Source: Centrapalus pauciflorus (Eukaryota > Streptophyta > Magnoliopsida > Asterales > Asteraceae). From it: a stretch of DNA of 64,000 nt. This document shows positions 1 through 10,473 of this stretch, piece by piece. Both the position numbers and the translations under genes were made by a program. Every line of letters begins with the position of its first letter. The first letter of the stretch is position 1. The stretch spans positions 186,001-250,000 of the forward strand of contig JAANYP010007576.1 in assembly GCA_020465985.1 (NCBI GenBank). The letters are read 5' to 3'. The notes under the pieces are model-generated. The model ran no database searches. It was not told where the DNA came from and worked only from the letters and a program-made list of their open reading frames with translations.

Positions 1-5
1 ATTGC

Positions 6-57
6 GTCCCACATCGGTTAGATTCTCTTTACTCGTTCGTAACGATACAATATTAAA
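6..57 (+). promoter_or_regulatory. snRNA-type promoter (USE + TATA), copy A
   Basis: GTCCCACATCG at 6-16 matches the plant upstream sequence element (USE, RTCCCACATCG) of snRNA genes. An AT-rich TATA-like block (acaatattaa) lies at about 48-57, roughly 32 bp beyond the USE. In plants a USE-TATA spacing of about 33-34 bp goes with RNA polymerase II snRNA genes, and about 10 bp less with polymerase III genes, so this is the Pol II arrangement. Three close copies occur at 13144, 20360 and 27574. The element match is seen; the polymerase assignment follows from known plant rules. Confidence 0.6.
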
Positions 58-843
58 TTCGAGACGTGGCTGATATTTTTTCAGAGCTGAATTTTATAAA
101 GCCTTTAGTGATGGAAGCAGTTTTACTAGCTATCATATCACTTTCCCGCGTTCTTCGCCAGGAAGAAGTTTTTACAACAAGTGACATTTGAACTCAGGTA
201 TATTCTTCATCATGTTATTATTTTGTCTCCTTGTTGCATTAATTTTTTCATTTTTTGGTAATAGACTTGTTCATTAATAAATGTTCTTTTCTTACTTTGT
301 TATTTGTTAGTCTTCATGTGTATGTATGTATATATTGTATGCTTTTTTTTTTTGTTGTGATTATGGATAGATTTTAGGTGACAAATTCCTACGAATGATA
401 TTTTATGATTTTCTTATTCATCGCACTTGCATATCACCCCTATGTGCTTATATTTATAGACAAATTGCACTTCTAGTTCATTACTACGCGCCAACAATAG
501 TTTCAGTTACCTATGTTACTTTCGACTCGATTTTGGTTTGAAGGATACACCAATTAAGAACAGTTGGTAAACTTGATAATTTTTATAACTGATGAACAAA
601 TATGGATGTGAGGATTTCATTTTGTCTTTCATCCTTTCATCACACGATTCAAATGACAACAAACATTTAGTAATCATACCACAATCAATAAGTCATTTCT
701 CAGAAGACAAAAGTAAGCGCACATCGTTATCCCAAATCAAGAAACTTGACTGAATGTATCACAAGTAAGTTTTAACTCTTTCAAATTAAAGCTCATCTTT
801 TTTTTTTCTTTGTATTTTACTCATTGTCTCGCTTAAAATCTTA

Positions 844-1158
844 GAGAGCGTTTGGTTGTAGATTTTTTCTCTGAGATTTGCATTCTAGTAAAGGATTTGC
901 ATTATGCAACATTTTCATCTATGAAGATTTTGTTAAAGAATTTGTGTTATATATCTTTTAGGGAAAATGTGCTAATATGAAAATTACAATGCAACTGGGA
1001 TTCAAAATCATAGGGGAGGCTGAGTTTTTAACTAACAAAAAGTGATGCGATTTACGAAATTTTGTGATTTAAATCGTTACTGAAATCTATGAACCCAAAA
1101 CAAGATTTTAAATGCAAATCTCATTGAATCCAAGGAAATTCACGAACCAAACATCCCT
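844..1158. mobile_element. Tourist/PIF-Harbinger-like MITE
   Basis: A 315-bp insertion flanked by TTA (841-843 and 1159-1161), the 3-bp target typical of PIF/Harbinger elements. Its ends are imperfect inverted repeats sharing GTTTGGTT (left end gagagcgtttggtt, right end reading inwards agggatgtttggtt). The three paralogous units (near 13690, 20905 and 28120) have a single TTA and no insert, which gives a natural empty site. There is no coding capacity. Confidence 0.75.
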
Positions 1159-1601
1159 TTAGTTTTTCAGTATTATTTGTGTTTATTGTGTTCCTGCATC
1201 TTTTTGTTGAAGGCATTTCTTAAGTTATATACTAACAAAATGTGTTAACAGGGCTCAAAAAGTCTCTAAAGAAGCATATCTCAATAATGAAGAACTCACT
1301 GCCATTTTGGGATAGTGGCAACGAACAAGAGAAAGTACAAGGAGCTATTTTCATGACTATGTTGCCAGAACCACACAAAACATTAAGGACTTGAGTTAGG
1401 AATATTATTACTTGGTTTAGAATTTTGTTAGTATGAATATGAATTGTAATAGAGAGGGTTTTGAGATTGAGTTTTGAAAATAGCTTATGATTGAATTCTG
1501 TAAACTGAAAATCAAACAAGTAGTTGTCGATTACAAAACTTGTTGTGTGAAAATAGCGTTTGGATTTGCTTATGAGTTTAGAAACTCAATAAACAGATAA
1601 A

Positions 1602-2004
1602 TGTAGAAAATATGCACAGCCATATTACTCACAATCAAGATTCAGAAAGATGACAAGAACATGAACACATACAAGATGAACACAGAGACATCACCGGAAT
1701 CCTCCTGATTTATTCATCCACGATTTACAAGAGTTACGTTATCTCCTTTGGCTACATAATACCTCACCAAGATTCCCTCACTCTCACCGTGAACCCACCA
1801 CCACCAGTCACCGATGGTGGTGCCACCACCGGCTAGACACCGCCGGTGGTATTCGCTCTCTCCCGTGTATCACTCTCTTCTATGTGCCTTTCAATATCTA
1901 TCTATCCTGTGATATATCTGTTCTCCTATATATAATAGATGCAGACTTACATAGTTACAATTTAACCCCTCAAGGTTTAATACAATTCACTAATTATCCC
2001 AATA
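1602..2004 (-). repeat. 3' LTR of the minus-strand element
   Basis: 403 bp, starting TGTAGAAAAT and ending ATCCCAATA on the plus strand. In element orientation the LTR therefore runs TA...CA rather than the usual TG...CA, in both copies. It is paired with 5359-5766. Confidence 0.85.
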
Positions 2005-2016
2005 ATCTCCACCTTT
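2005..2016 (-). other. Polypurine tract of the minus-strand element
   Basis: Read on the minus strand this is AAAGGTGGAGAT, directly upstream of the 3' LTR. A purine-rich run in this position primes plus-strand DNA synthesis in LTR elements. Confidence 0.65.
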
Positions 2017-2897
2017 AGTGTAGTTGTATTCCACTTTCTGAGTTAAATCCAATGTGAGCAACTTGTGCTTTACACTCCAGTAAGTTCACTTCTGTCCAGC
2101 CTTAGACCATAGCTACTGCCTTTCTAATCCATGATGACCACTGCTACATGAATCCACCAATGAAACCCACATTGCTGATCGTGATGCCCTTGCTGATACA
2201 CTTTAAAATCTCAGCTTGATCCTTTAGTGATCTCCATCCAAGACTTTAATCATAGCTGTCAAGTGATCATCGCTAAGCACGTACCTGTCATCTGGATGAT
2301 ATTTACTGATGCACCCATCTGGAATTTCTGAGTTGAGAGACCCTTAAAGTTGCAAACCAACCCTAGCTACAAAGCTGATCATGCAAACTTGAATCAGTTT
2401 CCACTTCGATCATCTTCCAGCAGCTTCAATTTGAACAACTCCACCTTAATCAGTAAGCACACATACCAGCAACCCACTTACATCACATAACATAGAAAAA
2501 CACTTGTAGTGTTGAATGAATGTTGGTGAGATCTCTTCAGGAACTTTTACCCGTCTCACATTTTTAAGAAAAACATTCACTCTTCACTCAAACCTTTGAT
2601 ACACAACGAGAGCATTCCCCTGAAATTACCTTCAGGCTCTTTCATTACGAGGCATCCCAACAGATCACATCATGAATCTGTCCACCGTTGATTATATCAT
2701 GAAGACTACTTGAAGACTCACCTCATCAGTTGACTGCTCTACAAGACCTGTGCACCATCTTGTTCTTCCAACTAATTACTTTTTATCTTCATCAAGCTTC
2801 CATGCACCCAAGATCAAAACTCACAAATCCTATGAGTATTCCTCACTACAAGTTAAACAAATCACTAAATTCCCTGGCCCTTGTGTAACCATGTGTT

Positions 2898-2995
2898 AAC
2901 ACTTAACACCCACTAGATTCACCTCTAGTTCCAGCACTTAACACTCACTAGATTCACGCACTTAACACTCACTAGATTCACCTCTAGTTCCAGGT
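2898..2995. repeat. Short tandem repeat inside the LTR element
   Basis: Three partial copies of a unit beginning cacttaacac(c/t)cactag, at 2898, 2935 and 2959. The middle copy is shorter because it lacks the cctctagttccag end. Confidence 0.7.
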
Positions 2996-4679
2996 TTATT
3001 CCATTCAGTGACCTCCCTTTCAAACCCTAGCTACTTTCAACCCTACTCACCTTTGGGTTCCTTTATTACACTTCAACGACCTGCATGCATTCCATTGGTT
3101 CTTCACTTCCATTAAAGTGCTTTTAACATCACTCTAATCCACCAACCAATCATGCTCCTCATTTTTCTTGTAATAAAGCTAATTATGCTCCACCTTGAGT
3201 TTACTCCTAATTGAGCCTAACTCCCTGAGCATAAGGCCTTGACCCTTCTAGTCAAGCCATTGATGTCTTGTTAGTTTCAAGGTGTTCAACTCCACCTTGT
3301 TATTCCAAACTAACATCTCACCATTCCATTGAGTTAAGAACTCCACCATGAACTTAATTCTCTGATCATAACTGAATATGATGTTTCGAGCCTTAAACAC
3401 CATCTTTGACTGAAGAGGACAGGTCATAGACATTCTTTTATTAGCTCAAGATCATGTAGTCATGTTCGCCATTAAGGTAACCTTTCCATGGGATCACACT
3501 TGATCAACCATTCGAATCCATGTCCATCCTTGAGCATTCTTGAGTTCTGAAGTACTAAAGACTTCTAAACTCGCATACCCATTAGGACAAGACTCGAGTT
3601 ACCTACCCTAATGAGTCATCACCTTCTTATCCAGATCTTAATCAGCTTTCAATCCAGACCTCCTCTGCCTTTGACATTTGACCTTTGCTTTATGACGATC
3701 TGTCCAGCCTTGCATTTCATTCTAATTGCTGAGTCTTAAACTGTCTCCACCTTAATCTTGATATCATGATCAATATCAAGATTAACACAAGAATTAGAAC
3801 CATTGCAACGCATTTGACAGCCATTTGGTACCATTATATTCTGTCATGCCTTTATTATTCTGCCTACATACTTTTGTTGCACAACACCATTCTCAACTCA
3901 ACCTATAACCTTCCGTTGTTTACTGTTTCTGATCACTCGCACTTCGATCAAAACCTGCTTGTCATGAACCCTCTGTCCACTTCATCCATTGCATTAGATT
4001 GATTTTTAGCACTGATCAGAACCATTTCAGCCTCCAAATTGATTTGCTACGTCAACTTCACTCCATGCGGTTCCATGTCTGCTTCCATCTTCACTTATCG
4101 ATTGTAGTCGTCTTCATCGCAACCGATTACCGATTTCAGATCAGAATCACTTTGCAAAGCCAAGACCATTTACACCACCAAAGAAAAAACCTCTCTAGCA
4201 TTTCGTCGAACAGCTCACGTGCAACATATTCTGCCTTCAATCGTCAATTGATTTCCACTGCTGACCAAAACGAGATTAATCCCAACTGGATTTTCTACCG
4301 TCTCCACTCTCCACTCTTCGATCAGTACCAAGGGTTGGCCTCCAAATCCAATCGACCGGCCTTCATTTTCTTGAACCTCTGGCCGTTGCATCTATGACTA
4401 ATTGATTGTTCTCGGCTTCATGAAAACACTATGTACCTGGTTATTCAGTTGCTGACCCAGTTCCTTTTCCATGACCAGTTGATTGACGTCTAATGTTTGA
4501 TCAACTCCGGATCAGACCTGCTCGTAACAACCTCTTCGGTTGATTACTTGATCAAGAACTTTCCCTTAAGACTTCTTGAGATTCTTGATTTTGATTGATC
4601 TGCTGCTACCTTTCCTCTTTGGCATTTGGTCGAACATCTCATGTGCAACAATAACAGCCCTTTTTTATTTCCAGGCCTT

Positions 4680-4775
4680 ACGAACAACGTCATTTAATCT
4701 GCCTCTGTTCTCATTTTATCGGCGTCCAAAGAAGGAAACACGAACAACGTCCATTAATCTACCTCTGTTCTCAGT
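4680..4775. repeat. Imperfect 60-bp tandem duplication inside the LTR element
   Basis: The block beginning cgaacaacgtc and ending cctctgttctca occurs at about 4680 and again at about 4740 with a few differences. No coding role is apparent. Confidence 0.6.
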
Positions 4776-5344
4776 CTCTGTTCTACCAAGATTTTGACAT
4801 GCAGATCTTCTTGGACAATTCTTTGATACACAACTTCGGTTATGGGTTGATTTTGACCCCATTCTTCTTTCTCTGGCCATTTAATCGACTTCTGATCAAA
4901 CCCAAATTTGATCAAACCTTTAAGAAGATGTACAATCCATGTTGCACAATGTACAATTGTAGTAAATATATGTGCAGCCTTAACAGCCCTCTTGGACCGA
5001 CCTTATTCCTCTGTTGTTTGCCCCCATTAATTTTGGCTGCTACTTTTGATCAGGACCCGCTAAATCGACTCACAAACAACCTTATCAATCGACTTCTGGC
5101 CACACTCTTCAAGCGATTGAATCTTCAAAACAATTACCCTGATGAAAGTCAAAATACAGAGCAACTTTCTTCTCCGATCTTCAATTTCGTTCTTGAACCT
5201 TCTAGCACCAATTTAATAGATTAGGATCGACGATTTTGATCTTGAATCTGTCTTCACTCCCAGGGGGCAATTCATCGAACAGAGGGAGTGCATCGTTGAG
5301 ACCACTTAGAGATACGATGCCAGATTGCAACCTTGTGCAACCTG

Positions 5345-5356
5345 GCTCTGATACCA
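5345..5356 (-). other. Primer-binding site of the minus-strand element
   Basis: The minus strand reads TGGTATCAGAGC, the standard complement of the initiator-Met tRNA 3' end in plant LTR elements. It lies two bases inside the 5' LTR and fixes the element's orientation. Confidence 0.85.
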
Positions 5357-5358
5357 CT

Positions 5359-5766
5359 TGTAGAAAATATGCACAGCCATATTACTCACAATCAAGATAA
5401 GATTCAGAAAGATGACAAGAACATGAACACATACAAGATGAACACAGAGACATCACCGGAATCCTCGTGATTTATTCATCCACGATTTACATGAGTTACA
5501 TTATCTCCTTTGGCTACATAATACCTCACCAAGATTCCCTCACTCTCACCGTGAACCCACCACCACCAGTCACCGATGGTGGTGCCACCACCGGCTAGAC
5601 ACCGCCGGTGGTATCCGCTCTCTCCCGTGTATCACTCTCTTCTATGTGCCTTTCAATATCTATCTATCCTGTGATATATCTGTTCTCCTATATATAATAG
5701 ATGCAGACTTACATAGTTACAATTTAACCCCTCAAGGTTTAATACAATTCACTAATTATCCCAATA
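5359..5766 (-). repeat. 5' LTR of the minus-strand element
   Basis: 408 bp, about 99% identical to 1602-2004 apart from a 5-bp insertion near its plus-strand start. It is followed by the ATAAA target duplication at 5767-5771. Confidence 0.85.
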
Positions 5767-5771
5767 ATAAA

Positions 5772-7200
5772 CAATTCTATGAATGTTTATATATTACTTC
5801 ATAGATATGATGTATAAACGGACAAAAAAAGGAGATTGTTATATGTTATATTGAAGGAATCATTGAGGTTGAGGGCATGGAGAATGGTTACAAAACCCTG
5901 GAGGTTCAAATTACAAAGTTAGCAGAAACAGTTTCACGTACACCAAGCCTCATTTCTTTCTCAAAACAACATACTTTTAATCCAATGCCTAAATCCGACT
6001 ACTGAAATGGAGATTCCTATTTTTTTTCTTTCTTTCTGGTTCTAATGTTTTTAATTTGGCTCTTTCAGAATGATTATTTTTTTTTCCAATACCATCAGCT
6101 TCTGAAGTATCATGCCAGCATTAGTACACGAGTCGAAACATCAGCTTCCATACCAGCGATATATCTTTTGTACAACATAAGCTTCACTACTTAATTGTTC
6201 AACATAAGCTTTAGTACATGTTGAAGTTTCAGTTCAGTACATTTTTTTTTTGAACGGCTGGAGTTCAGTACATGTCAGCACATGACCCCGCACTAATACA
6301 CTATGTTGGTCGTAGAACTAATTCACCTTTCATGAGTGTGCACTTCACACCTTATCATCCCATGACACTAGAATCACCAACAATCACTGGCTTCACTCCA
6401 CTAATTAATCAACTTACATCTTTGTATCAAATTCTCTGCTTGATCTCTAGAACTATGATTCGGGCATTCTTACATGCATAATGCATTAACCCTGAAGTGA
6501 GCCTATGCAAGTTACGCAAATTCATCTGTTAATTTTTTTAACAACAAATAAATTTGAATTAATAGTAAAAAGCTATAAAGCTAAAGATTTACAAAGACAC
6601 GAACACCAGACATCGACTTTCAACTGTCATGAACAATTTAAGCTAGGAAATTGTTGTTGATACAAACAAATCCTTTTATTAGCTTTTAAAGTTGGCAATG
6701 AAAACTCTCTTTGGGTCATTGATTAATCAACAACATTCGACATTCAATTACTCATACTCTCAAAATCCAATTTTCAATGGAACAAATGGTGTTGTGTTGA
6801 GTTTTCTACAGATAAATGTGTTTGTTTTACTACGGACTATTACAAGAGGCTGATTCATCCAAATTTAGCTAAGTCTCTTTTTTCTATAAATCTTATGAGT
6901 TTTCTATGTATGATTAATGGTTTTGCTAGTATAGCTAGGTAATTATTTATTGAGTTTTTTTCAAGGAGATGTCCCAGAGATCTTTGAGAGCAGTTTAATT
7001 ATTCATTTTTCTGTCACTCAAAAAAAAGAAGAAACTATTTTTTGATCATTAATAATTAGGTTTTTTTTTCAAAATCATCCACCATATATATCACAAAATA
7101 ATGGATGTGCTTGCCTTTATTCTAACGCATTTACATATTCATAAAACTTTATTGGATGTTTCATGCGTTTTGTGCTGAAAAGAAGCGCAAACTTAATCTG
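5772..7200. other. Intergenic stretch without recognised gene
   Basis: AT-rich DNA with no convincing open frame. The only ATG frame over 60 codons (6272-6481) resembles nothing known and has no gene context. A short segment at about 6690-6765 recurs in diverged form at 10756-10822. Confidence 0.6.
6690..6765. repeat. Diverged local repeat, copy 1
   Basis: This segment (agttggcaatgaaaactct ... caacattcgacattc) recurs with substitutions at about 10756-10822. The two copies flank the chitinase gene on either side, which suggests an old local duplication of the neighbourhood. Its identity is unknown. Confidence 0.6.
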
Positions 7201-7205
7201 ATATT

Positions 7206-7590
7206 TTGTTTGATTGGAAAAAAGTCAGAGGTATATGGAAGAAAGTCCGCACTTGGTGGGGGTTACCGGCAACTTCAGTGAGCTCATGGGAGGAGATATA
7301 TTCAGAATTGAATATTGGTGGCTTTAACAAGGGGCAGAGGAAAATCTTTCAAGGTATATGTTTTGGGACAGTATGGCTTCTTTGGAAAAATGGAGAAATC
7401 GGGTACATGTTTTGGGACAGTATTGCTTTTGCCGCGAAACATGACCGGGAAAAGCTTAAGGATGGAGGAAGATATTTTTCCGGCTATTCAAAAGAATTCC
7501 CTATTATGGATTGTAAATAGAAGTATAAAATGGGGCTGGAAATGGGAGGGGTGGATTGTTAAGCCATGGATGATTGTTGATGACTGATTC
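7206..7590 (+). pseudogene. LINE remnant: C-terminal part of a reverse transcriptase ORF
   Basis: The translation begins with a Trp-rich stretch (KKVRTWWGLPATSVSSWEE) followed by KIFQGICFGTVWLLWKN. This is typical of the zinc-binding (zf-RVT) tail that closes plant non-LTR reverse transcriptase proteins. The frame shifts partway, and the last part (NSLLWIVNRSIKWGWKWEGW) continues in another frame. The phrase ttttgggacagtat occurs twice about 50 bp apart, so an internal duplication may have caused the shift. Everything upstream (endonuclease, RT core) is missing. It is a dead fragment. Confidence 0.7.
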
Positions 7591-7690
7591 ATTCCAAAAA
7601 TATTCAGAAAACCACATTTTTAACAAGACCATACTATGATCCTATAATAGCATTGTACTTTTTAGTCATAAGCTAGCTAGCTACCACAAC

Positions 7691-8389
7691 CAGGCCCGTC
7701 CCGTGGATTTTAGTGGCCCCGTGCCATATAATAAAATAGTCCTCCTCGAACACGCAAAATTATATATACAAGTTTAGTAATAATTTGAATATAAAAATTG
7801 TTTTATATCATGGTACTTCTCATTATTTTATAAAATATTAGTATACGATAACGTAGGATCCAATTTAGGATTTTGTATTTAAGAATACAATTAATAGAAA
7901 TATCTCAGTAACACACTCTAAACTATCCCTCAACTTGTCTGACTAAATATAATATCAAGATTAACAATATCTACCTCCGTATTGTCAACATTAGTCTGCA
8001 TATTTATGTACTCTAGTCATATTAAAAACTATATTTAAGTCAATTCTATTTTGACAATTGAATATAAATTAAAGTGGAACAAAACAATAATTAAAGAACT
8101 CAAGAAATTGATCACATGAGAAAATAAGAATCCATGGCAATGACAATCCGAAAAGTTTTAGTGCAGCGGCTGTATCAATTCTAAAATCAAAGACATAAGA
8201 CATATGTTAGAAATTGTTTTGGACTTAATAATTTCATTATACACGTCATATTAAAATTTGACAGTGTGAACCCCACTAAATTATTAATTATCTAAAAGCA
8301 AAATATGTGGACTACATGTAAACTGGAGGCCCTCAAGAATATTGGGTCATGTGCATTTGATCACATTGCACAGCCTAAAAACCGGCCTG
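7691..8389. mobile_element. Non-autonomous hAT-like element
   Basis: A 699-bp AT-rich segment whose ends are short inverted repeats (left CAGGCCCGT, right ACCGGCCTG), typical of hAT elements. It is flanked by a perfect 8-bp target duplication ACCACAAC (7683-7690 and 8390-8397), the length expected for hAT. There is no transposase frame inside. It sits about 445 bp upstream of the chitinase start codon and could contribute to that gene's upstream region. Confidence 0.85.
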
Positions 8390-8760
8390 ACCACAACTCA
8401 TATAGTAAAAGATAAGAAAGGGGTCAAAATTAAAGAAATAATTAGATACATGCTATAATACCATTAAGAAGGTGCACGTATCAGCACGAAACAAAGAGAA
8501 AACCAACAATAACTATCTCAACTTTTGTATTATTTGGACAAATGTGATTGTCATCATTCAGAAGTCTATATATCCTATCCAAAAGAGGACGTGAAAGAGA
8601 CAATTTTAAGATCCTAGAGCAACTTATTGTTGATGGTGCACGACATACTAAAACTAATTAATTTGAAGAAACAACAATTTACAAGTAAAAACTAACGACT
8701 TAACTTCTAAGCCACAAATATAATTAACATTTAACGATAACCATTACCCAGACTGTCCTA

Positions 8761-8768
8761 TATATAAA
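8761..8768 (+). promoter_or_regulatory. TATA box of the chitinase gene
   Basis: TATATAAA, about 67 bp upstream of the chitinase ATG. Transcription would start roughly 30 bp downstream, leaving a leader of around 40 nt. Confidence 0.6.
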
Positions 8769-8834
8769 CACAAACCATTAACAGCATCGATCAGCAATTA
8801 ACAACAAAGAAATATATATAGTCTCCTGATCAAA

Positions 8835-9735
8835 ATGCGACTTCGAGCCAGCGTCTCCATGCTTCTATCTTTGATCCTGATACTATTATTCGTAAGGGAT
8901 TCCTGTGCCGGAGGAATTTCCATATACTGGGGTCAGAATGGGAACGAAGGAACCTTGGAGGAGACTTGTTCCACAGGAAATTACGAGTACGTAAACCTGG
9001 CTTTTCTATCCTCATTTGGGGGTGGTCAGACTCCAGTTATCAACCTTGCTGGTCACTGTGATCCTAGTAACAATGGGTGTACCAAATTGAGCTCAGACAT
9101 CAAATCCTGTCAAGAAAAAGGAATCAAAATCATTCTTTCAATTGGTGGTGCTGCTGGGAGCTATTCCCTATCTTCTGCTGCAGATGCAAGACAAGTTGCT
9201 AATTACATTAATTTGGAACAACTTCTTGGGTGGTAAATCCTCGTCACGTCCACTTGGCGATGCAGTACTGGATGGAATTGACTTTGACATTGAAGGTGGA
9301 AACGGTGAGCACTGGGATGACCTGGCAAAGTACCTCTCTGCGTACAGCAAGCGCGGAAAGAAGGTTTACTTGACTGCAGCACCTCAGTGCCCATACCCGG
9401 ATGCATGGATTGGACGTGCGCTCCAAACTGGCCTTTTCGACTATGTGTGGGTACAATTTTATAACAACCCACCGTGCCAATATAGTTCTGGTGATATTAA
9501 CAACATTGATGATTCTTGGAAACAATGGACTTCTGATATCCCAGCCAAAAAGATTTTCTTAGGGCTCCCGGCATCTCCAGATGCAGCCGGAAGTGGGTTT
9601 GTTCCTGTTGCTGATCTCACCACAAAGATTCTTCCTGCAATCAAGGGTTCAGATAAATATGGAGGTGTGATGCTTTGGTCAAAGTACTATGATGATCAAT
9701 CTGGATATAGCTCTTCCATTAAGAGCCATGTTTAA
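8835..9735 (+). pseudogene. Class III acidic endochitinase (GH18, hevamine-like), frameshifted
   Basis: An intronless gene for a secreted chitinase that hydrolyses beta-1,4 bonds in chitin and peptidoglycan-like substrates; plants use it in the apoplast against fungi. The first frame (8835-9236) has a signal peptide of about 25 residues (hydrophobic MLLSLILILLFV), then the mature start GGISIYWGQNGNEGTL, a hallmark of hevamine-type enzymes. The second frame (about 9215 to 9735) contains the catalytic GH18 motif DGIDFDIE and conserved TAAPQCPYPD. Together they cover the usual length of about 300 residues. The break is a 4-base excess near 9207-9213 that shifts the frame before the catalytic motif, so the conceptual product stops at residue 133 without the active site. 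No other lesion is visible, so this is either a very recent pseudogene, a null allele, or a base-calling error. The identification is near certain; functional status is open. Confidence 0.92.
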
Positions 9736-9919
9736 ATTTCATATGTGTAGTAGCTTTATTTGCATATTTGTCACCAATGTCTGTATCTAATATGATGCTA
9801 CAACAATATGTATGTTTTACAGCTTATCATTTCGTATGCAAACAGATTTACCATCTATCTCAAACAAGAGATTCCTTTTGATTAACAAACTCATGGAGCC
9901 AGGTTCTCCAAATAACTGA

Positions 9920-9983
<64 letters not shown>

Positions 9984-10146
9984 TGGATATGTTCTAGCAA
10001 GGTGATAGAAAAGAAAACATTACTCAGATCATCCTATAAACAAATGCACCTAACTACATCAAAACCTGAAATGATGTAGCCAAAACAAGAGTCCACAAAC
10101 TCGATCCAACATAAATAGGATACATCAAAACCTAGAATGACTAAAT
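9736..10146. other. 3' flank of the chitinase gene
   Basis: The transcript tail region of the chitinase gene followed by AT-rich DNA including an (AT)n run. No open frame or recognisable element is seen apart from the microsatellite. Confidence 0.5.
9922..9984. repeat. (AT)n microsatellite
   Basis: About 60 bp of nearly pure AT dinucleotides, interrupted once by a G. Confidence 0.95.
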
Positions 10147-10473
10147 TGTTAGAAATTTAAATGTTATTGAAACTTTAGTTAGATTATTAAGTGACATTAA
10201 TACTGTAAATATTATTTATCCTAACTTTAGACATCGGTATTATCCTAAACCGGTTTGTGTTAGTTACTCTGCAACTGTCATTAGGACAGTTGCATCCTAT
10301 GGTGAACCGTTGTGTCTGTTGGACACGTACAAACGAAGCCTATATATATCTGTATTGTAATCGTATGTAAGAGTGTGTGAAAAACAGAAATAAAAGTGAT
10401 TATTAGGTGTATTTCTGTGTTCCCATTTCCTGTTATTCTTCTACTTTGTTTCTGCAATTCTTGTCCGCAAACA
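10147..10473 (+). other. Possible solo or truncated Copia-type LTR
   Basis: The segment starts TGTTAG and could end in CA at 10472-10473. It contains a TATA-like stretch (tatatatatc near 10340) followed at about 50 bp by aataaa, as in a short LTR. It carries a perfect 9-bp hairpin, GCAACTGTC/GACAGTTGC (10271-10292). No partner LTR, primer-binding site or target duplication was found, so the call is tentative. Confidence 0.35.

Larger units (their letters stand above)
1..1520 (+). other. Two-exon transcript-like unit behind USE promoter, copy A (diverged)
   Basis: This stretch is a diverged paralogue of the unit found at 13140-14292, 20356-21508 and 27570-28722. The first ~200 bp (promoter plus presumed exon 1) is about 94-95% identical to those copies, while the following intron-like stretch is clearly less similar. 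Exon 1 would end at 197, before a GTATATT donor, and exon 2 would begin at 1252 after TTAACAG. Exon 1 holds only a 26-codon ATG frame that closes before the donor, so any coding sequence would have to start in exon 2. After about 35 conserved bases the exon 2 sequence differs from the other copies, and similarity returns near its end (about 1400-1510). I recognise neither an RNA family (not U1-U6, U3 or 7SL by eye) nor a protein. A Tourist-like MITE sits in the intron. Confidence 0.4.
1602..5766 (-). mobile_element. Non-autonomous LTR retrotransposon (LARD-like), minus strand
   Basis: A complete LTR element of about 4.2 kb. The two LTRs are direct repeats (1602-2004 and 5359-5766) differing by roughly four substitutions and one 5-bp insertion. 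A perfect 5-bp target duplication ATAAA flanks it (1597-1601 and 5767-5771). Orientation comes from the primer-binding site, which reads TGGTATCAGAGC on the minus strand at 5345-5356, and from the purine tract next to the other LTR. In the sense direction the ~3.35-kb interior has no recognisable gag, protease, integrase or reverse transcriptase. The longer open frames are antisense, short and unlike any family I know. It must therefore have depended on proteins from another element. The near-identical LTRs argue for a recent insertion. Confidence 0.85.

Noticed and set aside
108..188. 26-codon ATG frame in exon 1 of the USE unit, conserved in all copies
   Set aside because: Very short, closed before the donor, and the few differences between copies do not favour coding over RNA constraint.
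6..200. A standard U-snRNA, U3 or 7SL gene behind the USE promoter
   Set aside because: None of the characteristic 5' or core sequences of these RNAs is visible after the TATA.
3766..5224. Series of open frames on the plus strand inside the minus-strand LTR element
   Set aside because: They are antisense to the element, mutually unlinked, and carry no recognisable domain.
8830..9644. Minus-strand and alternate-frame open frames over the chitinase gene
   Set aside because: They are shadows of the GH18 coding sequence.
10271..10292. Perfect hairpin GCAACTGTC/GACAGTTGC read as a terminator
   Set aside because: Factor-independent bacterial terminators do not apply to this plant DNA, and there is no T run after it.
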